From an uncultured Bacilli bacterium (lineage in GTDB: Bacteria; Bacillota_I; Bacilli_A; RF39; UBA660): a stretch of DNA of 50,551 nt. The stretch spans positions 1-50,551 of the forward strand of contig CAKOKD010000008.1 of NCBI GenBank assembly GCA_934090935.1, in the 5' to 3' direction. Positions within the stretch are counted from its first letter, which is position 1. The number at the start of each line of letters is the position of its first letter. The notes beneath the pieces were generated by a model. It made no database searches and had not been told where the DNA came from. It saw only the letters and a program-made list of their open reading frames with translations. Shown piece by piece: positions 16,399 through 25,208 of this stretch. A program made the position numbers and the translations under genes.

Positions 16399-17258
16399 TA
16401 ATTGTAAACCTCCATTTTTAAATCATCGATAAAAGTATTCATATATTGTTGATAATCATAATCGTTTTTTTCTTCATCCGAAGTTAAATTCTTTAAAGAT
16501 TTTATGGTTATAACATTTGCTCCAGCATTTTTTAATTTTAGGATGTTTTCATCGTTCGCGTTTTTTTCTAAAACAAATACATAAGAATTGCTTTTGTTTG
16601 TTATCAAGTTTTTTGCTTCTTGAAAATCGCTTTTTTGATTTTCTCTTTCTTCAACGCTTAAAACTTTGAAACCATATTTCTCTAAAAATTTGAATAAGTC
16701 ATTTCCAACTATTATAGTCGTGTTATTTGAGTTTTCAGCGATTACCTTTAAATTTGCATCAATCATTGAAATGTTTAATTTTAATTCATCATAATACTTT
16801 TCTATTTCTTGTTTTAAAATAGTTGCATTAGTATATCCTAAAAGACTTTCTTTAATGTTTTGAGCAAGCATTAAGTAGTTTGATGGGCTTAACCAAAGTT
16901 CTTCTTCGTTATATTTAAAAGTTATACCTTTAGATACATCGATTATTTTTATATATTCGTTATTATTTAACAATGAAGCTGCATATGTTTTTTCATCTGT
17001 TAAACCATTATAAACAAATACATCATTGGAACTATATTTTTTTATTTGTTTTTTTGATAAAGAGTAAGTATCAGTATCGACATCAGTTGGATAGATTGAT
17101 GATACTTTGGAGTTAAAGCCATAGATGTTTTCTACTAGATACTTTATTGGATAAGTTGTAACGATGATATCTATGTCATCCATGCTATCTTTTTTTAAAC
17201 AACCTGTTAACAATAATCCCACTAAGAGTAAGATACATAAGCTTTTTATTATTCTCAT
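16398..17258 (-). CDS. ZnuA-like substrate-binding lipoprotein with altered metal ligands
   Basis: The 286-residue protein has a lipoprotein signal (LLTGC, Cys20) and the fold of cluster A-I metal ABC transporter binding proteins (VTTYPIKYLVENIYG; ELWLSPSNYLMLAQNIKESL). The three His ligands of the family are replaced: the usual PHxYEP is DTDTYS (Asp63), the usual PHxWLxP has Glu120, and the usual SHxAFxY is GNDLFKF (Asn186). No ABC permease or ATPase is adjacent; the partner is the DHH phosphoesterase. It may bind a different cation or no metal. Family call is fair, function uncertain. Confidence 0.75.
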   Translation of the reverse strand: MRIIKSLCILLLVGLLLTGCLKKDSMDDIDIIVTTYPIKYLVENIYGFNSKVSSIYPTDVDTDTYSLSKKQIKKYSSNDVFVYNGLTDEKTYAASLLNNNEYIKIIDVSKGITFKYNEEELWLSPSNYLMLAQNIKESLLGYTNATILKQEIEKYYDELKLNISMIDANLKVIAENSNNTTIIVGNDLFKFLEKYGFKVLSVEERENQKSDFQEAKNLITNKSNSYVFVLEKNANDENILKLKNAGANVITIKSLKNLTSDEEKNDYDYQQYMNTFIDDLKMEVYN

Positions 17259-17341
17259 AAATTCGTCTTCTTTCTAATATAAAATATACCAAAAAAGCTA
17301 TATTTTGTAAATTATAACTAGAATTGGACCTCTTCATATTG

Positions 17342-17347
17342 TATAAT
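17342..17347 (+). promoter_or_regulatory. rnc-smc -10 box
   Basis: A perfect TATAAT lies 15 bases before the ATG at 17363. It rules out translation from the in-frame TTG at 17324. Confidence 0.6.
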
Positions 17348-17362
17348 ACTTTTGGTGATACT

Positions 17363-18004
17363 ATGAACTTTCTAGAAAAATATGGAATAGTAATAAAGAA
17401 TGAAGAATTATTAAAAACTGCTTTAACTCATAGTTCAAAAGCTAATGAAGAAAGAAGCAAAAGCTATGAAAGACTTGAATTTTTAGGAGATGCCGTTTTA
17501 GAACTTGCTACAAGTGAATATTTTTATTTGCATTCTCATTTAAAAGAAGGAGATATGTCTAAGACTCGTGCAAGTTTTGTATGTGAAAATGCTTTATTTG
17601 AATATTCTAAACAAATAGGCTTAATAGATTATATTCGTACTGGAAATGGAGTACCAAAAGATACGGTTTCAATTGTTGCAGATTGTTTTGAAAGTGTCCT
17701 TGCCGTAATATTCTTAGAACATGGTTTTTCAGTTGCTAAAAGATTTGCTTTAGGAATAATTGTTCCTTATATTGAAGCAAATCACGAATTTATTCATGAC
17801 TCTAAATCATACTTGCAAGAAATGGTTCAAATGGACAAAAAAACAGTTACTTATGAAGTAGTAAGTGAATCAGGTCCTGCACATGATAAAACTTTTGTTG
17901 TTCATGTTTTAGTTGATGGTCTTGTTTTTGGAGTAGGAACAGGAAAATCTAAAAAAGAAGCTGAACAAAATGCCGCAACAGATGCAATAAAAAAAATAGC
18001 TTAG
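17363..18004 (+). CDS. rnc: Ribonuclease III
   Basis: The 213-residue enzyme cuts double-stranded RNA in rRNA maturation and mRNA turnover. The RNase III signature ERLEFLGDAVLEL is near residues 35-47, the second acidic site ADCFESVLAVIF follows, and a C-terminal dsRNA-binding domain ends GKSKKEAEQNAATDAIKKIA. Start chosen at 17363 from the GGTGAT ribosome-binding site and the -10 box at 17342. smc follows after 9 bases, the usual Bacilli order. Confidence 0.95.
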   Translation: MNFLEKYGIVIKNEELLKTALTHSSKANEERSKSYERLEFLGDAVLELATSEYFYLHSHLKEGDMSKTRASFVCENALFEYSKQIGLIDYIRTGNGVPKDTVSIVADCFESVLAVIFLEHGFSVAKRFALGIIVPYIEANHEFIHDSKSYLQEMVQMDKKTVTYEVVSESGPAHDKTFVVHVLVDGLVFGVGTGKSKKEAEQNAATDAIKKIA

Positions 18005-18013
18005 AGGTGAAGT

Positions 18014-20959
18014 ATGAAACTTATTAGTATAAAAGCACATGGTTTTAAATCGTTTGCTGATAAAATTGAAATAAGCATTGATGATAAGATTACTGGTATT
18101 GTTGGACCTAATGGAAGTGGAAAAAGTAATGTTGTTGATGCTGTTCGTTGGGTGTTAGGAGAATCCAGTTTAAAAGAGATTCGTGGAGGCGAAAAACTAA
18201 CTGATTGCATATTCAATGGTTCTTCTTCAAGAGGTGCGTGCTCTCGTGCTTGGGTAAGTTTAACTTTTGATAATACAGATCATTATTTAGCAAGCGATTA
18301 TAATGAAATCGAAATAAAAAGAGAAGTTTATAAAACTGGAGAAAATGAATATTATATCAATAATACAAAGGTTAGAAAAAAGGATATTACTGATTTATTT
18401 TTAGATAGTGGAACTAATGCCAATTCGTTTTCTATTATATCTCAAGGAAAAATAAGTGAAATTTTAAAAGGAAAACCAAGTGATAGAAGAGCTATTATTG
18501 AAGAAGCTGCCAGTGTTTTAAAATATAAGAAAAGAAAAGAAGAAACAAGTAAAAAGTTAGCAAGTACAATGGATAATCTTGATAAAGTAACTTTAGTTAT
18601 AAATGAACTTGAGGGAAATGTTGAACCTTTAAGAAAACAAGCTGAAGATGCTAAAAAATATCTTGATTTAAAAAGTGAACTTGAAGGAATTGAAATTTCT
18701 TTAATTGCTAGTGATATTAAAACTATAAATGATCAATATAAAAGTGATAAAGAAAGATTAAATTCTTTAAATGAAGAAATTCTTACAATGGATAATAAAC
18801 AAACAAGTGAAACAACAAAAATTGAAAGTTTAAAGTTGAATTCCATTAAACTTGATGAAGAAATATCTTCTTTAACAGATGAACTTATAAAAATAAATGA
18901 AACTCTTTCAAATCTTGAAACAAAGAAACAAGTTATGAGTGAAAGACGAAAATATGAAGTAGATGATCAACTACTTGAAAGCAACATTTTAATATTAAAG
19001 GAAAGAATAGTTGAACTTAAGAAAAACGTCAGTGTTATTGATTCGGAAATTACTTCAATTGAAAAAGAAGTAGGTGAACTTACAAATAAAGTAGATAATG
19101 CCAATACCGAATTAAAAAATGAAAGATTAAGAAAAACAACATTAATAAGTGAACTTGATAAAAAAAGTCGTGAACTTGTAAACGTAAGAAGCAAAATAGA
19201 TGTATTAAATGATCAAATAGAAAATGATACAAAACTTCCTTTTGCTGTTAAAAGTGTTATTAATAATCCAAGATTAAATGGTATTCATGACGTTTTATCA
19301 AAATTAATTGATGTCAAAGAAGAGCATGTTAAAGCAATTGAAGTAGCTTTAGGTGCTAATCAAAATGTAATCGTTGTTGATAAAGATGAAAACGCGAAAG
19401 ATGCAATAAACTATTTGAAAGAAAACAAACTTGGAAGAGCAACATTCTTCCCAATAAGTGTGATAAAACCACGTGGAGTGGATGCTGATTCTTTAAAAAC
19501 AGCTGAATCTTTAGCTGGGTTTGTTGGAGTTGCTTCTAACTTAGTAACTTATAATCCACTTTATTCTGGTGTTGTTGAAAATCAACTAGGAAATGTTTTA
19601 GTTGTTAATAATATGGATATCATGAATAGACTTGGAAAACTAACTAGTTACCGTTATCGTGTAATAACATTGGATGGAGAAATACTTCATGCCGGAGGTT
19701 CTATAACTGGTGGAAGTGTAAAAAATAATACCAGCGGTTCAATGAATATAAGATATGAACTAGAAAAACTTATTAATGAAGAAAGTATTTTAGTAAATGA
19801 AATAAAGTTAATTGAAGAACATATTAATGAAATTGATTTACATCTAAATCTACTTGAAGAAAGTATTAGAAATAGTATAGCTGATCTTTCAGGAAAAAAA
19901 GAAGTTTTAAATCAAAAACAAATAAGCAGAAAAGAACTTATAAATGATTTAGAAAAGAATGAAAATGAGCTTAATGGAACAAAGAATGTTTTAGATAATT
20001 CAGTTGATAAAGAACTTGATAACATAATGAATGAAATCTTAACGATAAGTACTAAAAAAGAAATAAGCACAAGAACATTAAGTGAAAAGAAAACGACAAG
20101 AAATGAACTTGCAAATGAATTAAATGAATTAGAAAGTATAAATAGAAAGGCAACTTCTGCTTATAATCAAAAACTAAATGAAATAAAGAATTTAGAGGTT
20201 AATATCGGTAAGATGGATATTAAGCTTGATAACTTACTTACAAGACTTGCAAGCGAATATAATTTAACCTATGAAAAAGCTCATCAAGAATATACTCTAG
20301 AAATGGATGAAGAAGTTGCACGTACTAAAGTAAACCACTTAAAAAGAGATATAAGAGATTTGGGAGACGTAAATGTTGGAGCTATTGAAGAATTTGATCG
20401 TGTTAATACAAGATATACATTCTTAAAAAATCAAAGTGAAGATCTTTTAGGAGCAATAAAGGATTTAAATGAAATAATTGAAGATTTGGATTCAACAATG
20501 GAAGAAAAATTCATGAGTACGTTTAATGAAGTTAACCGTGAGTTTGGAAGAGTATTTAATCAACTGTTTAAGGGTGGAAATGCTGAACTTGTGTTAACAG
20601 AACCAGAAAATATTTTAGAAACTGGAGTTGAAATAAATGCATACCCTCCAGGAAAGAGTATAAAAAGCATTAATGCTTTATCAGGTGGTGAAATGACTTT
20701 AACAGCAATTGCTTTACTATTTAGTATATTGAATATTAGAACTGTACCATTCTGTATACTAGATGAAGTAGAAGCTGCTTTAGATGAAGCAAATGTTGAT
20801 ACATTTGGAACATATTTAAAAAATTATGGAGATGTAACTCAATTTATAGTAATTACTCATAAAAAGAAAACAATGGAATATGCTGATACTTTATATGGAA
20901 TAACAATGCAAGAAAGTGGAGTATCAAAACTTGTAAGTGTTAAATTAAGTGATATGTAA
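18014..20959 (+). CDS. smc: Chromosome segregation protein SMC (short form)
   Basis: The SMC ATPase compacts and segregates the chromosome with ScpA/ScpB. Walker A is GPNGSGKSN (residues 31-39). The hinge is in the middle (near residues 405-540, SVINNPRLNGIHDVL ... HAGGSITGGSVK), the signature LSGGE is at 889-893, and Walker B ILDEVEAALDEAN has Asp917/Glu918. Length is 981 residues against about 1190 in Bacillus, so the coiled-coil arms are shortened, as I recall for Mollicutes SMC. The start follows a GAGGTGAA site. Confidence 0.96.
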   Translation: MKLISIKAHGFKSFADKIEISIDDKITGIVGPNGSGKSNVVDAVRWVLGESSLKEIRGGEKLTDCIFNGSSSRGACSRAWVSLTFDNTDHYLASDYNEIEIKREVYKTGENEYYINNTKVRKKDITDLFLDSGTNANSFSIISQGKISEILKGKPSDRRAIIEEAASVLKYKKRKEETSKKLASTMDNLDKVTLVINELEGNVEPLRKQAEDAKKYLDLKSELEGIEISLIASDIKTINDQYKSDKERLNSLNEEILTMDNKQTSETTKIESLKLNSIKLDEEISSLTDELIKINETLSNLETKKQVMSERRKYEVDDQLLESNILILKERIVELKKNVSVIDSEITSIEKEVGELTNKVDNANTELKNERLRKTTLISELDKKSRELVNVRSKIDVLNDQIENDTKLPFAVKSVINNPRLNGIHDVLSKLIDVKEEHVKAIEVALGANQNVIVVDKDENAKDAINYLKENKLGRATFFPISVIKPRGVDADSLKTAESLAGFVGVASNLVTYNPLYSGVVENQLGNVLVVNNMDIMNRLGKLTSYRYRVITLDGEILHAGGSITGGSVKNNTSGSMNIRYELEKLINEESILVNEIKLIEEHINEIDLHLNLLEESIRNSIADLSGKKEVLNQKQISRKELINDLEKNENELNGTKNVLDNSVDKELDNIMNEILTISTKKEISTRTLSEKKTTRNELANELNELESINRKATSAYNQKLNEIKNLEVNIGKMDIKLDNLLTRLASEYNLTYEKAHQEYTLEMDEEVARTKVNHLKRDIRDLGDVNVGAIEEFDRVNTRYTFLKNQSEDLLGAIKDLNEIIEDLDSTMEEKFMSTFNEVNREFGRVFNQLFKGGNAELVLTEPENILETGVEINAYPPGKSIKSINALSGGEMTLTAIALLFSILNIRTVPFCILDEVEAALDEANVDTFGTYLKNYGDVTQFIVITHKKKTMEYADTLYGITMQESGVSKLVSVKLSDM

Positions 20960-21012
20960 AGTATAGTAAAAAAGTGTATACATATTAAAAAAATAATGAT
21001 AAAATTTAAATG

Positions 21013-21018
21013 TATAAT
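21013..21018 (+). promoter_or_regulatory. -10 box before the Pro-rich coiled-coil gene
   Basis: TATAAT lies 35 bases before the start codon; there is no clear -35. It suggests transcription separate from smc. Confidence 0.4.
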
Positions 21019-21053
21019 TAAGTTTAGGCTTAATAAGGTTTGGAGGAATAAAT

Positions 21054-23168
21054 ATGTTAGAAAACGAGTATATTAGATCTTTAATTGACAAGCTTAGTAG
21101 TTTTGTAAGTGACGCAAATAAAGCAAAAGATTCATTTGTTAATCTAGGTTTAACCTATGGAAATATGGAAAAGTTACAAGATGATGTAACTAAATCAGAT
21201 GATAAAAGTATTGTTGAGGATTTGGAAAAAGAACTTGAAAAAGCTAAAAACGTTACCTTTAGTGAATATGCTGCATCTATGCCTGGTTTAACTACTGAAG
21301 AAGATTTTGAAAACTGGAAAAAAACTCGTATTGAGATTATGGAGAAGAATTTAGAAAGCGAAAAAAATAGAAGAAAAGCTGAACAAGATTCTTCAATTAA
21401 AATGGCTTTTACTGATGCAGAAAAAACTATGAATAACTCTTCAGATGAATATGATAAATTGATTGAAAAACTAAATAAGGATTCTGAAAAATTAGATAAA
21501 GTTATAGATAGAGCAATAAAAAGAATTCAAATACGCATTGATGAGCTAGATGAAGAAATAACTGATTTAGTTGATGAATTGGTGGAAACAAAAGAACATG
21601 ATGAAAAGATTAAATTGTCTAACCAATTAGAAAAATATCGTTCAATGAAAATAAGCTATGAAGCTAACTTAAAAACAATTAAACAATTTAAGGGCTTGTC
21701 GAAAGATTTAATTAAAAATGTTGAAGATTATGACAAGATGGAAGAATTAGTTGAAAAAGCGTGGAAACAAATCAATGAAGTTAACGAAAGACTTTATAGG
21801 GAAGATAATGAAATTGAGGTAGATATTTCTTATAACAATCAAACTGGAAAATATTTAGTTAGTTGTAAATGTGGTTATTTTTCATTCCCTGGTAAAGAAT
21901 TTAGTGAAGAAGAACTTTCTAAAGATAATATCAGTAAACTATTAAAGGGATTTGCTGGTGCAATTGCTTCTAATCGCGTTGTTCTTTCTAAAAATGGAAA
22001 AGTAGTTATGAAAACATCATTTGAAAATGCAGCAAATAACGTTGTAGAAGCTGGAAAAAGCATAGATAAGTCTCAAATTCTGAATCCAGAGGATGACATC
22101 TTATCTAAAGGAACATCAATTGAGCCAGAGCCTACACCAGAGCCAACACCAACTGAGCCAGAACCTACACCAGAACCAACGCCAACACCAACTGAGCCAG
22201 AACCTACACCAGAGCCAACGCCAACACCAACTGAGCCAGAACCTACACCAATTGAAAATCCAGAAAAATCTGATCCTATAGTTCAAAGAGTTATGGAATC
22301 TAGAAATTGGAAAGAAAAAATCGGAAAAGGAATTAAAGCTGCTGGAATTGGAATTGGTGTTATAACAGCATTTGCTGCAAATCCATTACTTGGAATTGGA
22401 TTGGGTGCTTCAGCTGTTGCTTCTGCCAAAGCTTATGTTGAAGGAGCTCAAGCTATAAAATCAAGAAAAATTAGAAAGACTTTGAAAAACATTGCTGATA
22501 GATATGGTTTAGAAGTTAAAGTGGATCATGATACATATTCAGTATATTTCTGTGGAAAGAATGGAATTGATAGTAGAGTAACAAGTGAGGATTTAAAAGG
22601 AAATCCAACTGCTAAAAAAATAGCTGAAGATTTACAAGGTGAACTTGATAGAGCCTTTGCTAATGATCTTCGTGGTACTGCTACGAAAGCTCAAGTTGAT
22701 GCATTTGCGAAACATAAAAAAGCTACTTCTGTTCCAATTGAAATGTGCCAAAAAGTTACTCTTGATAACTTGGAAGCAGCATATCAAGAAGTTGGTGGAG
22801 TATTCTCTAAAAAGGATAAAAAACGCGGATTCTTTGATGCAAAAGAAATTGCAACTAAATTTATGAAAAGTCTTGCGCCAGAGAAAAATTCTGAAGTTGA
22901 AGTAGGCAATGTGGATGATATACTTGATGAATTAAATAGAGCTCAAGAACAAACTGAAGAGCAACCAGAACCTGTTGTAATTAATGATGAACCTGAAAAA
23001 ACTACAGAAGATGTAGAGCCTAAAGTAGAAAACACTTCTGGGGACCAAGAAAAAGTAGCTGATCCAGATAGTGTAAGCACAGCTAAAGAATTTATTAATA
23101 TCTTAAACAATGGGGTTCACATTGCTGAGCAATTAGAAAAAAATGAATCGAAGGGAAGAAGCTTATAA
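21054..23168 (+). CDS. Large coiled-coil protein with a Pro-Glu-Thr linker, unknown function
   Basis: The 704-residue protein is not recognised. In order it has: a charged, strongly helical region with coiled-coil character (to about residue 255); a small domain (IEVDISYNNQTGKYLVSCKC ...); a repetitive Pro/Glu/Thr linker (about residues 357-399); a Gly/Ala-rich hydrophobic stretch (about 425-462, GIKAAGIGIGVITAFAANPL) that could insert in a membrane; then a second small domain (about 475-620) and an acidic tail. The linker DNA is tandemly repeated. The start follows GGAGGAATAAAT. It overlaps the DUF1292-like gene by one base, so the two are co-translated. Confidence 0.8.
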   Translation: MLENEYIRSLIDKLSSFVSDANKAKDSFVNLGLTYGNMEKLQDDVTKSDDKSIVEDLEKELEKAKNVTFSEYAASMPGLTTEEDFENWKKTRIEIMEKNLESEKNRRKAEQDSSIKMAFTDAEKTMNNSSDEYDKLIEKLNKDSEKLDKVIDRAIKRIQIRIDELDEEITDLVDELVETKEHDEKIKLSNQLEKYRSMKISYEANLKTIKQFKGLSKDLIKNVEDYDKMEELVEKAWKQINEVNERLYREDNEIEVDISYNNQTGKYLVSCKCGYFSFPGKEFSEEELSKDNISKLLKGFAGAIASNRVVLSKNGKVVMKTSFENAANNVVEAGKSIDKSQILNPEDDILSKGTSIEPEPTPEPTPTEPEPTPEPTPTPTEPEPTPEPTPTPTEPEPTPIENPEKSDPIVQRVMESRNWKEKIGKGIKAAGIGIGVITAFAANPLLGIGLGASAVASAKAYVEGAQAIKSRKIRKTLKNIADRYGLEVKVDHDTYSVYFCGKNGIDSRVTSEDLKGNPTAKKIAEDLQGELDRAFANDLRGTATKAQVDAFAKHKKATSVPIEMCQKVTLDNLEAAYQEVGGVFSKKDKKRGFFDAKEIATKFMKSLAPEKNSEVEVGNVDDILDELNRAQEQTEEQPEPVVINDEPEKTTEDVEPKVENTSGDQEKVADPDSVSTAKEFINILNNGVHIAEQLEKNESKGRSL
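22122..22250 (+). repeat. In-frame 39-bp tandem repeat encoding a Pro/Glu/Thr linker
   Basis: About three copies of a 13-residue unit (TEPEPTPEPTPTP) are nearly identical at DNA level (gagccagaacctacaccaga is recurrent). It is prone to copy-number change and likely to act as a flexible spacer. Confidence 0.85.
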
Positions 23169-23458
23169 TGATTATTGTTGGTAATATTGTGACACTAGAA
23201 AATGGTAAAGAATATTTACTATTAGAAGAATGTACTAAAGATGGAGTTAGATATCTTTATGCAGTAAGAACTGATAAGGATGAAAATCCAACTGATGAAT
23301 ATTTGATTTTTGAAGCTATTATAAATGGAGATGAAGAATATTTAAAAGTCGTTGAAAATAAAGAATTATACGATGAATTAATAGATGAATTTTCTAATAT
23401 AGTTGCTGATAAAATCTTAGATGCTGATATAGAAGATGATGAGGAAGAAGCTGAATAG
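23168..23458 (+). CDS. DUF1292-like small acidic protein
   Basis: The 96-residue acidic protein has the pattern of the DUF1292 family (NIVTLENGKEYLLLEEC ... VVENKELYDELIDEF), found across Firmicutes with no firm role. The start codon overlaps the stop of the gene before it (TAATG). It ends in a run of Glu/Asp and a terminator. Confidence 0.75.
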   Translation: MIIVGNIVTLENGKEYLLLEECTKDGVRYLYAVRTDKDENPTDEYLIFEAIINGDEEYLKVVENKELYDELIDEFSNIVADKILDADIEDDEEEAE

Positions 23459-23473
23459 TTTCTTCTTTTTTTT
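23443..23473 (+). terminator. Terminator after the DUF1292-like gene
   Basis: GAAGAA / TTCTTC stem (23444-23449, 23460-23465) with a 10-base loop, then a T run. It overlaps the stop codon. Confidence 0.65.
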
Positions 23474-23511
23474 ATTTACTTTTTATTGTATACTAATAAT
23501 AGGTGGTAGTT

Positions 23512-23991
23512 ATGAATAAAAAAGTTATGATAGTTATTACTATATTACTTTTAGCGATAGGTTTTGCAATTGTAAGTACAACTTTGGTTATCAATGGTAG
23601 TATTGATGTCTTTAAAGATGATAATATTGATGTTATTTATACATCAGCTTACTTAGATGGTGTTGATATATATGAAAGTGATAATTTAAGTGATGATAAG
23701 AAATCCATTACTTTTACAAGTAAATCTTTGAAAAATATTGGTGATAAATCGATTTTAGAATATGAAATCACTAATAAAAGTGAGAAATCAGATGTCTTGA
23801 TTGAAGTAGAATGCAGCCCTTTAAAACAAGAATATACAAGTATTAGCAATGAGATTGTTTCTGATAGAATTAATCTTATGCCTAATGAAACAGTAAAAGG
23901 AATTTCTACAATCACTTTAAATAAGTCAGCAACCTTAGAAAAATATGAAAGCTATACTTGTAAATTTACAGCTACTAAAGATGAAAATTAA
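23512..23991 (+). CDS. Stand-alone copy of the surface-family N-terminal module
   Basis: The 159-residue protein is only the membrane segment (VMIVITILLLAIGFAIVST) plus the module shared with 117, 7450 and 25209 (IDVIYTSAYLDGVDIY, YEITNKSEKSDVLIEVEC, ESYTCKF), with no display domain. The promoter lacks the G run. Codons here are T-ending, like housekeeping genes, unlike the A-ending style of the large surface genes. Start set at 23512 with AGGTGG upstream. It could be the structural subunit of a surface assembly whose larger relatives carry variable heads; that is inference. Confidence 0.8.
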   Translation: MNKKVMIVITILLLAIGFAIVSTTLVINGSIDVFKDDNIDVIYTSAYLDGVDIYESDNLSDDKKSITFTSKSLKNIGDKSILEYEITNKSEKSDVLIEVECSPLKQEYTSISNEIVSDRINLMPNETVKGISTITLNKSATLEKYESYTCKFTATKDEN

Positions 23992-24007
23992 TTTTTTCAT
24001 CTTTTTT
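23980..24007 (+). terminator. Terminator
   Basis: GATGAAAA / TTTTCATC (23980-23987, 23994-24001), followed by T. It overlaps the stop codon of the gene before. Confidence 0.85.
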
Positions 24008-24055
24008 GTATATAAAACTTTATTTTGATAATAATAAAAATAAGGAGAAATATAT

Positions 24056-24592
24056 ATGAAAAAGATTTTAATGCTTTTAGTTAGTATAATTATTATTGCT
24101 GGTTGTTCGATTGTTCCCGGAGGTCCAAGTGATGCGGTAAAGGATTTTTTAAGCAAATATAAGAATAATGATCAAGTTGTGATAGATGAGTTAAATAACT
24201 ATTTAAGTGGAGAAAACTTAGATGATACAACGATAAAAGAATATCGAGAAATATATACAAGACAATATTCTAATATGTCATATAAAATTAAGGGTGAAAG
24301 AATTGATGGAGATAAAGCAACTGTAAGTGTTGAAATTACCGTGTATGATTATTATAAAACAAATAAAGAAGCTGGCGATTATTTCGCATCAAATAGTTCA
24401 GAATTTATTGATTCAAAAGGAGATATTGATCTATCTAAATTTTTGAAATATAAAATAAATAAACTTCTTGATACAACTGACAAAGTGAGCTATACACTTG
24501 ATCTTAACTTGAATAAAATTGACAACAAATGGGAAATTGAGCCGTTAACTAATGAACAATTGACAAAATTGCATGGAACTTATGAATACTAG
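24056..24592 (+). CDS. Lipoprotein of unknown function
   Basis: The 178-residue protein has a lipoprotein signal (LVSIIIIAGC, Cys at about 17). The extracellular domain begins SDAVKDFLSKYKNNDQVVID, similar in layout to NTF2-like/DUF4878-type secreted domains, but I do not assign a family. The start follows TAAGGAGAAA. It sits between two short members of the surface family and may share their function. Confidence 0.75.
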   Translation: MKKILMLLVSIIIIAGCSIVPGGPSDAVKDFLSKYKNNDQVVIDELNNYLSGENLDDTTIKEYREIYTRQYSNMSYKIKGERIDGDKATVSVEITVYDYYKTNKEAGDYFASNSSEFIDSKGDIDLSKFLKYKINKLLDTTDKVSYTLDLNLNKIDNKWEIEPLTNEQLTKLHGTYEY

Positions 24593-24608
24593 AAATAGTA
24601 TTCTTTTT
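24584..24608 (+). terminator. Terminator after the lipoprotein gene
   Basis: GAATACT / AGTATTC stem (24584-24590, 24597-24603), then five T. It overlaps the stop region. Confidence 0.8.
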
Positions 24609-24624
24609 AAAAGGAGGTATTTTT

Positions 24625-25032
24625 ATGAAAAAGGGAATATTTATTTTTTTCTCTAGTGTTTTAATCCTTTTTTCTTTTTTTTATTTTATTGAAGGAAGTA
24701 AAGCTAAAGTATATGATGATGTGGTTATAACTGATGTAGAAAGTGAAAACGTTTTATTAAACAATATTTTAAAGGATAATTATCTATTAATAGATACATC
24801 TTTTCTAAAAAAAAGCAATAATGTCGAATTAACTTTATATAATAATTCACTTAAATATAACCTCTATGTATCAATTGAATGTGAGAAAAATGATAATTAT
24901 ATTATAAGAACGGATATTAATCATATGCTTATAAAAAGCCATGAATACAAAAAGTCTAGTCTTAATATTGAACAGGTTAATAATATGGATTTAGAATTCA
25001 TAAAATGTTATTTAAAAGAGGAGAAAAATTAA
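24625..25032 (+). CDS. Short exported protein, probable distant relative of the surface module
   Basis: The 135-residue protein has an N-terminal hydrophobic segment (Phe-rich, residues 4-22) and a short extracellular domain. The pattern VELTLYNNSLKYNLYVSIEC followed by a final FIKCYLKEEK echoes the YEVTNNSSNYDAE ... YTCKLEF landmarks of the surface family module at the same spacing, so I think it is a diverged copy. It has an excellent AAAGGAGG ribosome-binding site. Confidence 0.65.
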   Translation: MKKGIFIFFSSVLILFSFFYFIEGSKAKVYDDVVITDVESENVLLNNILKDNYLLIDTSFLKKSNNVELTLYNNSLKYNLYVSIECEKNDNYIIRTDINHMLIKSHEYKKSSLNIEQVNNMDLEFIKCYLKEEKN

Positions 25033-25156
25033 GGGAAATTATAAATTTGTAAAAAATGAATACACAAAATACAACGAAAATGTTGTATAATATAAGAGAA
25101 AATAAGAGAACAAAATAAAAAAGACGACAAAAGTAATGTAAAACAGGATAATGCCC

Positions 25157-25189
25157 TTGAAAATCGGGGGGGGTATTATAAAATAAAAA
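25157..25189 (+). promoter_or_regulatory. Poly-G spacer promoter, copy 3
   Basis: TTGAAA (25157-25162), eight G (25166-25173), then TATTATAAAATAAAA. From here through the first 60 coding bases the DNA is almost identical to copy 2 at 7397. Confidence 0.7.
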
Positions 25190-25208
25190 TAGATGAGGTG
25201 TGTTTAAA

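Noticed and set aside
25069..25088. Inverted repeat ATACAAC/GTTGTAT before the third poly-G promoter.
   Set aside because: No T run follows and the right arm overlaps a TATAAT-like string; too weak to call a terminator or operator.
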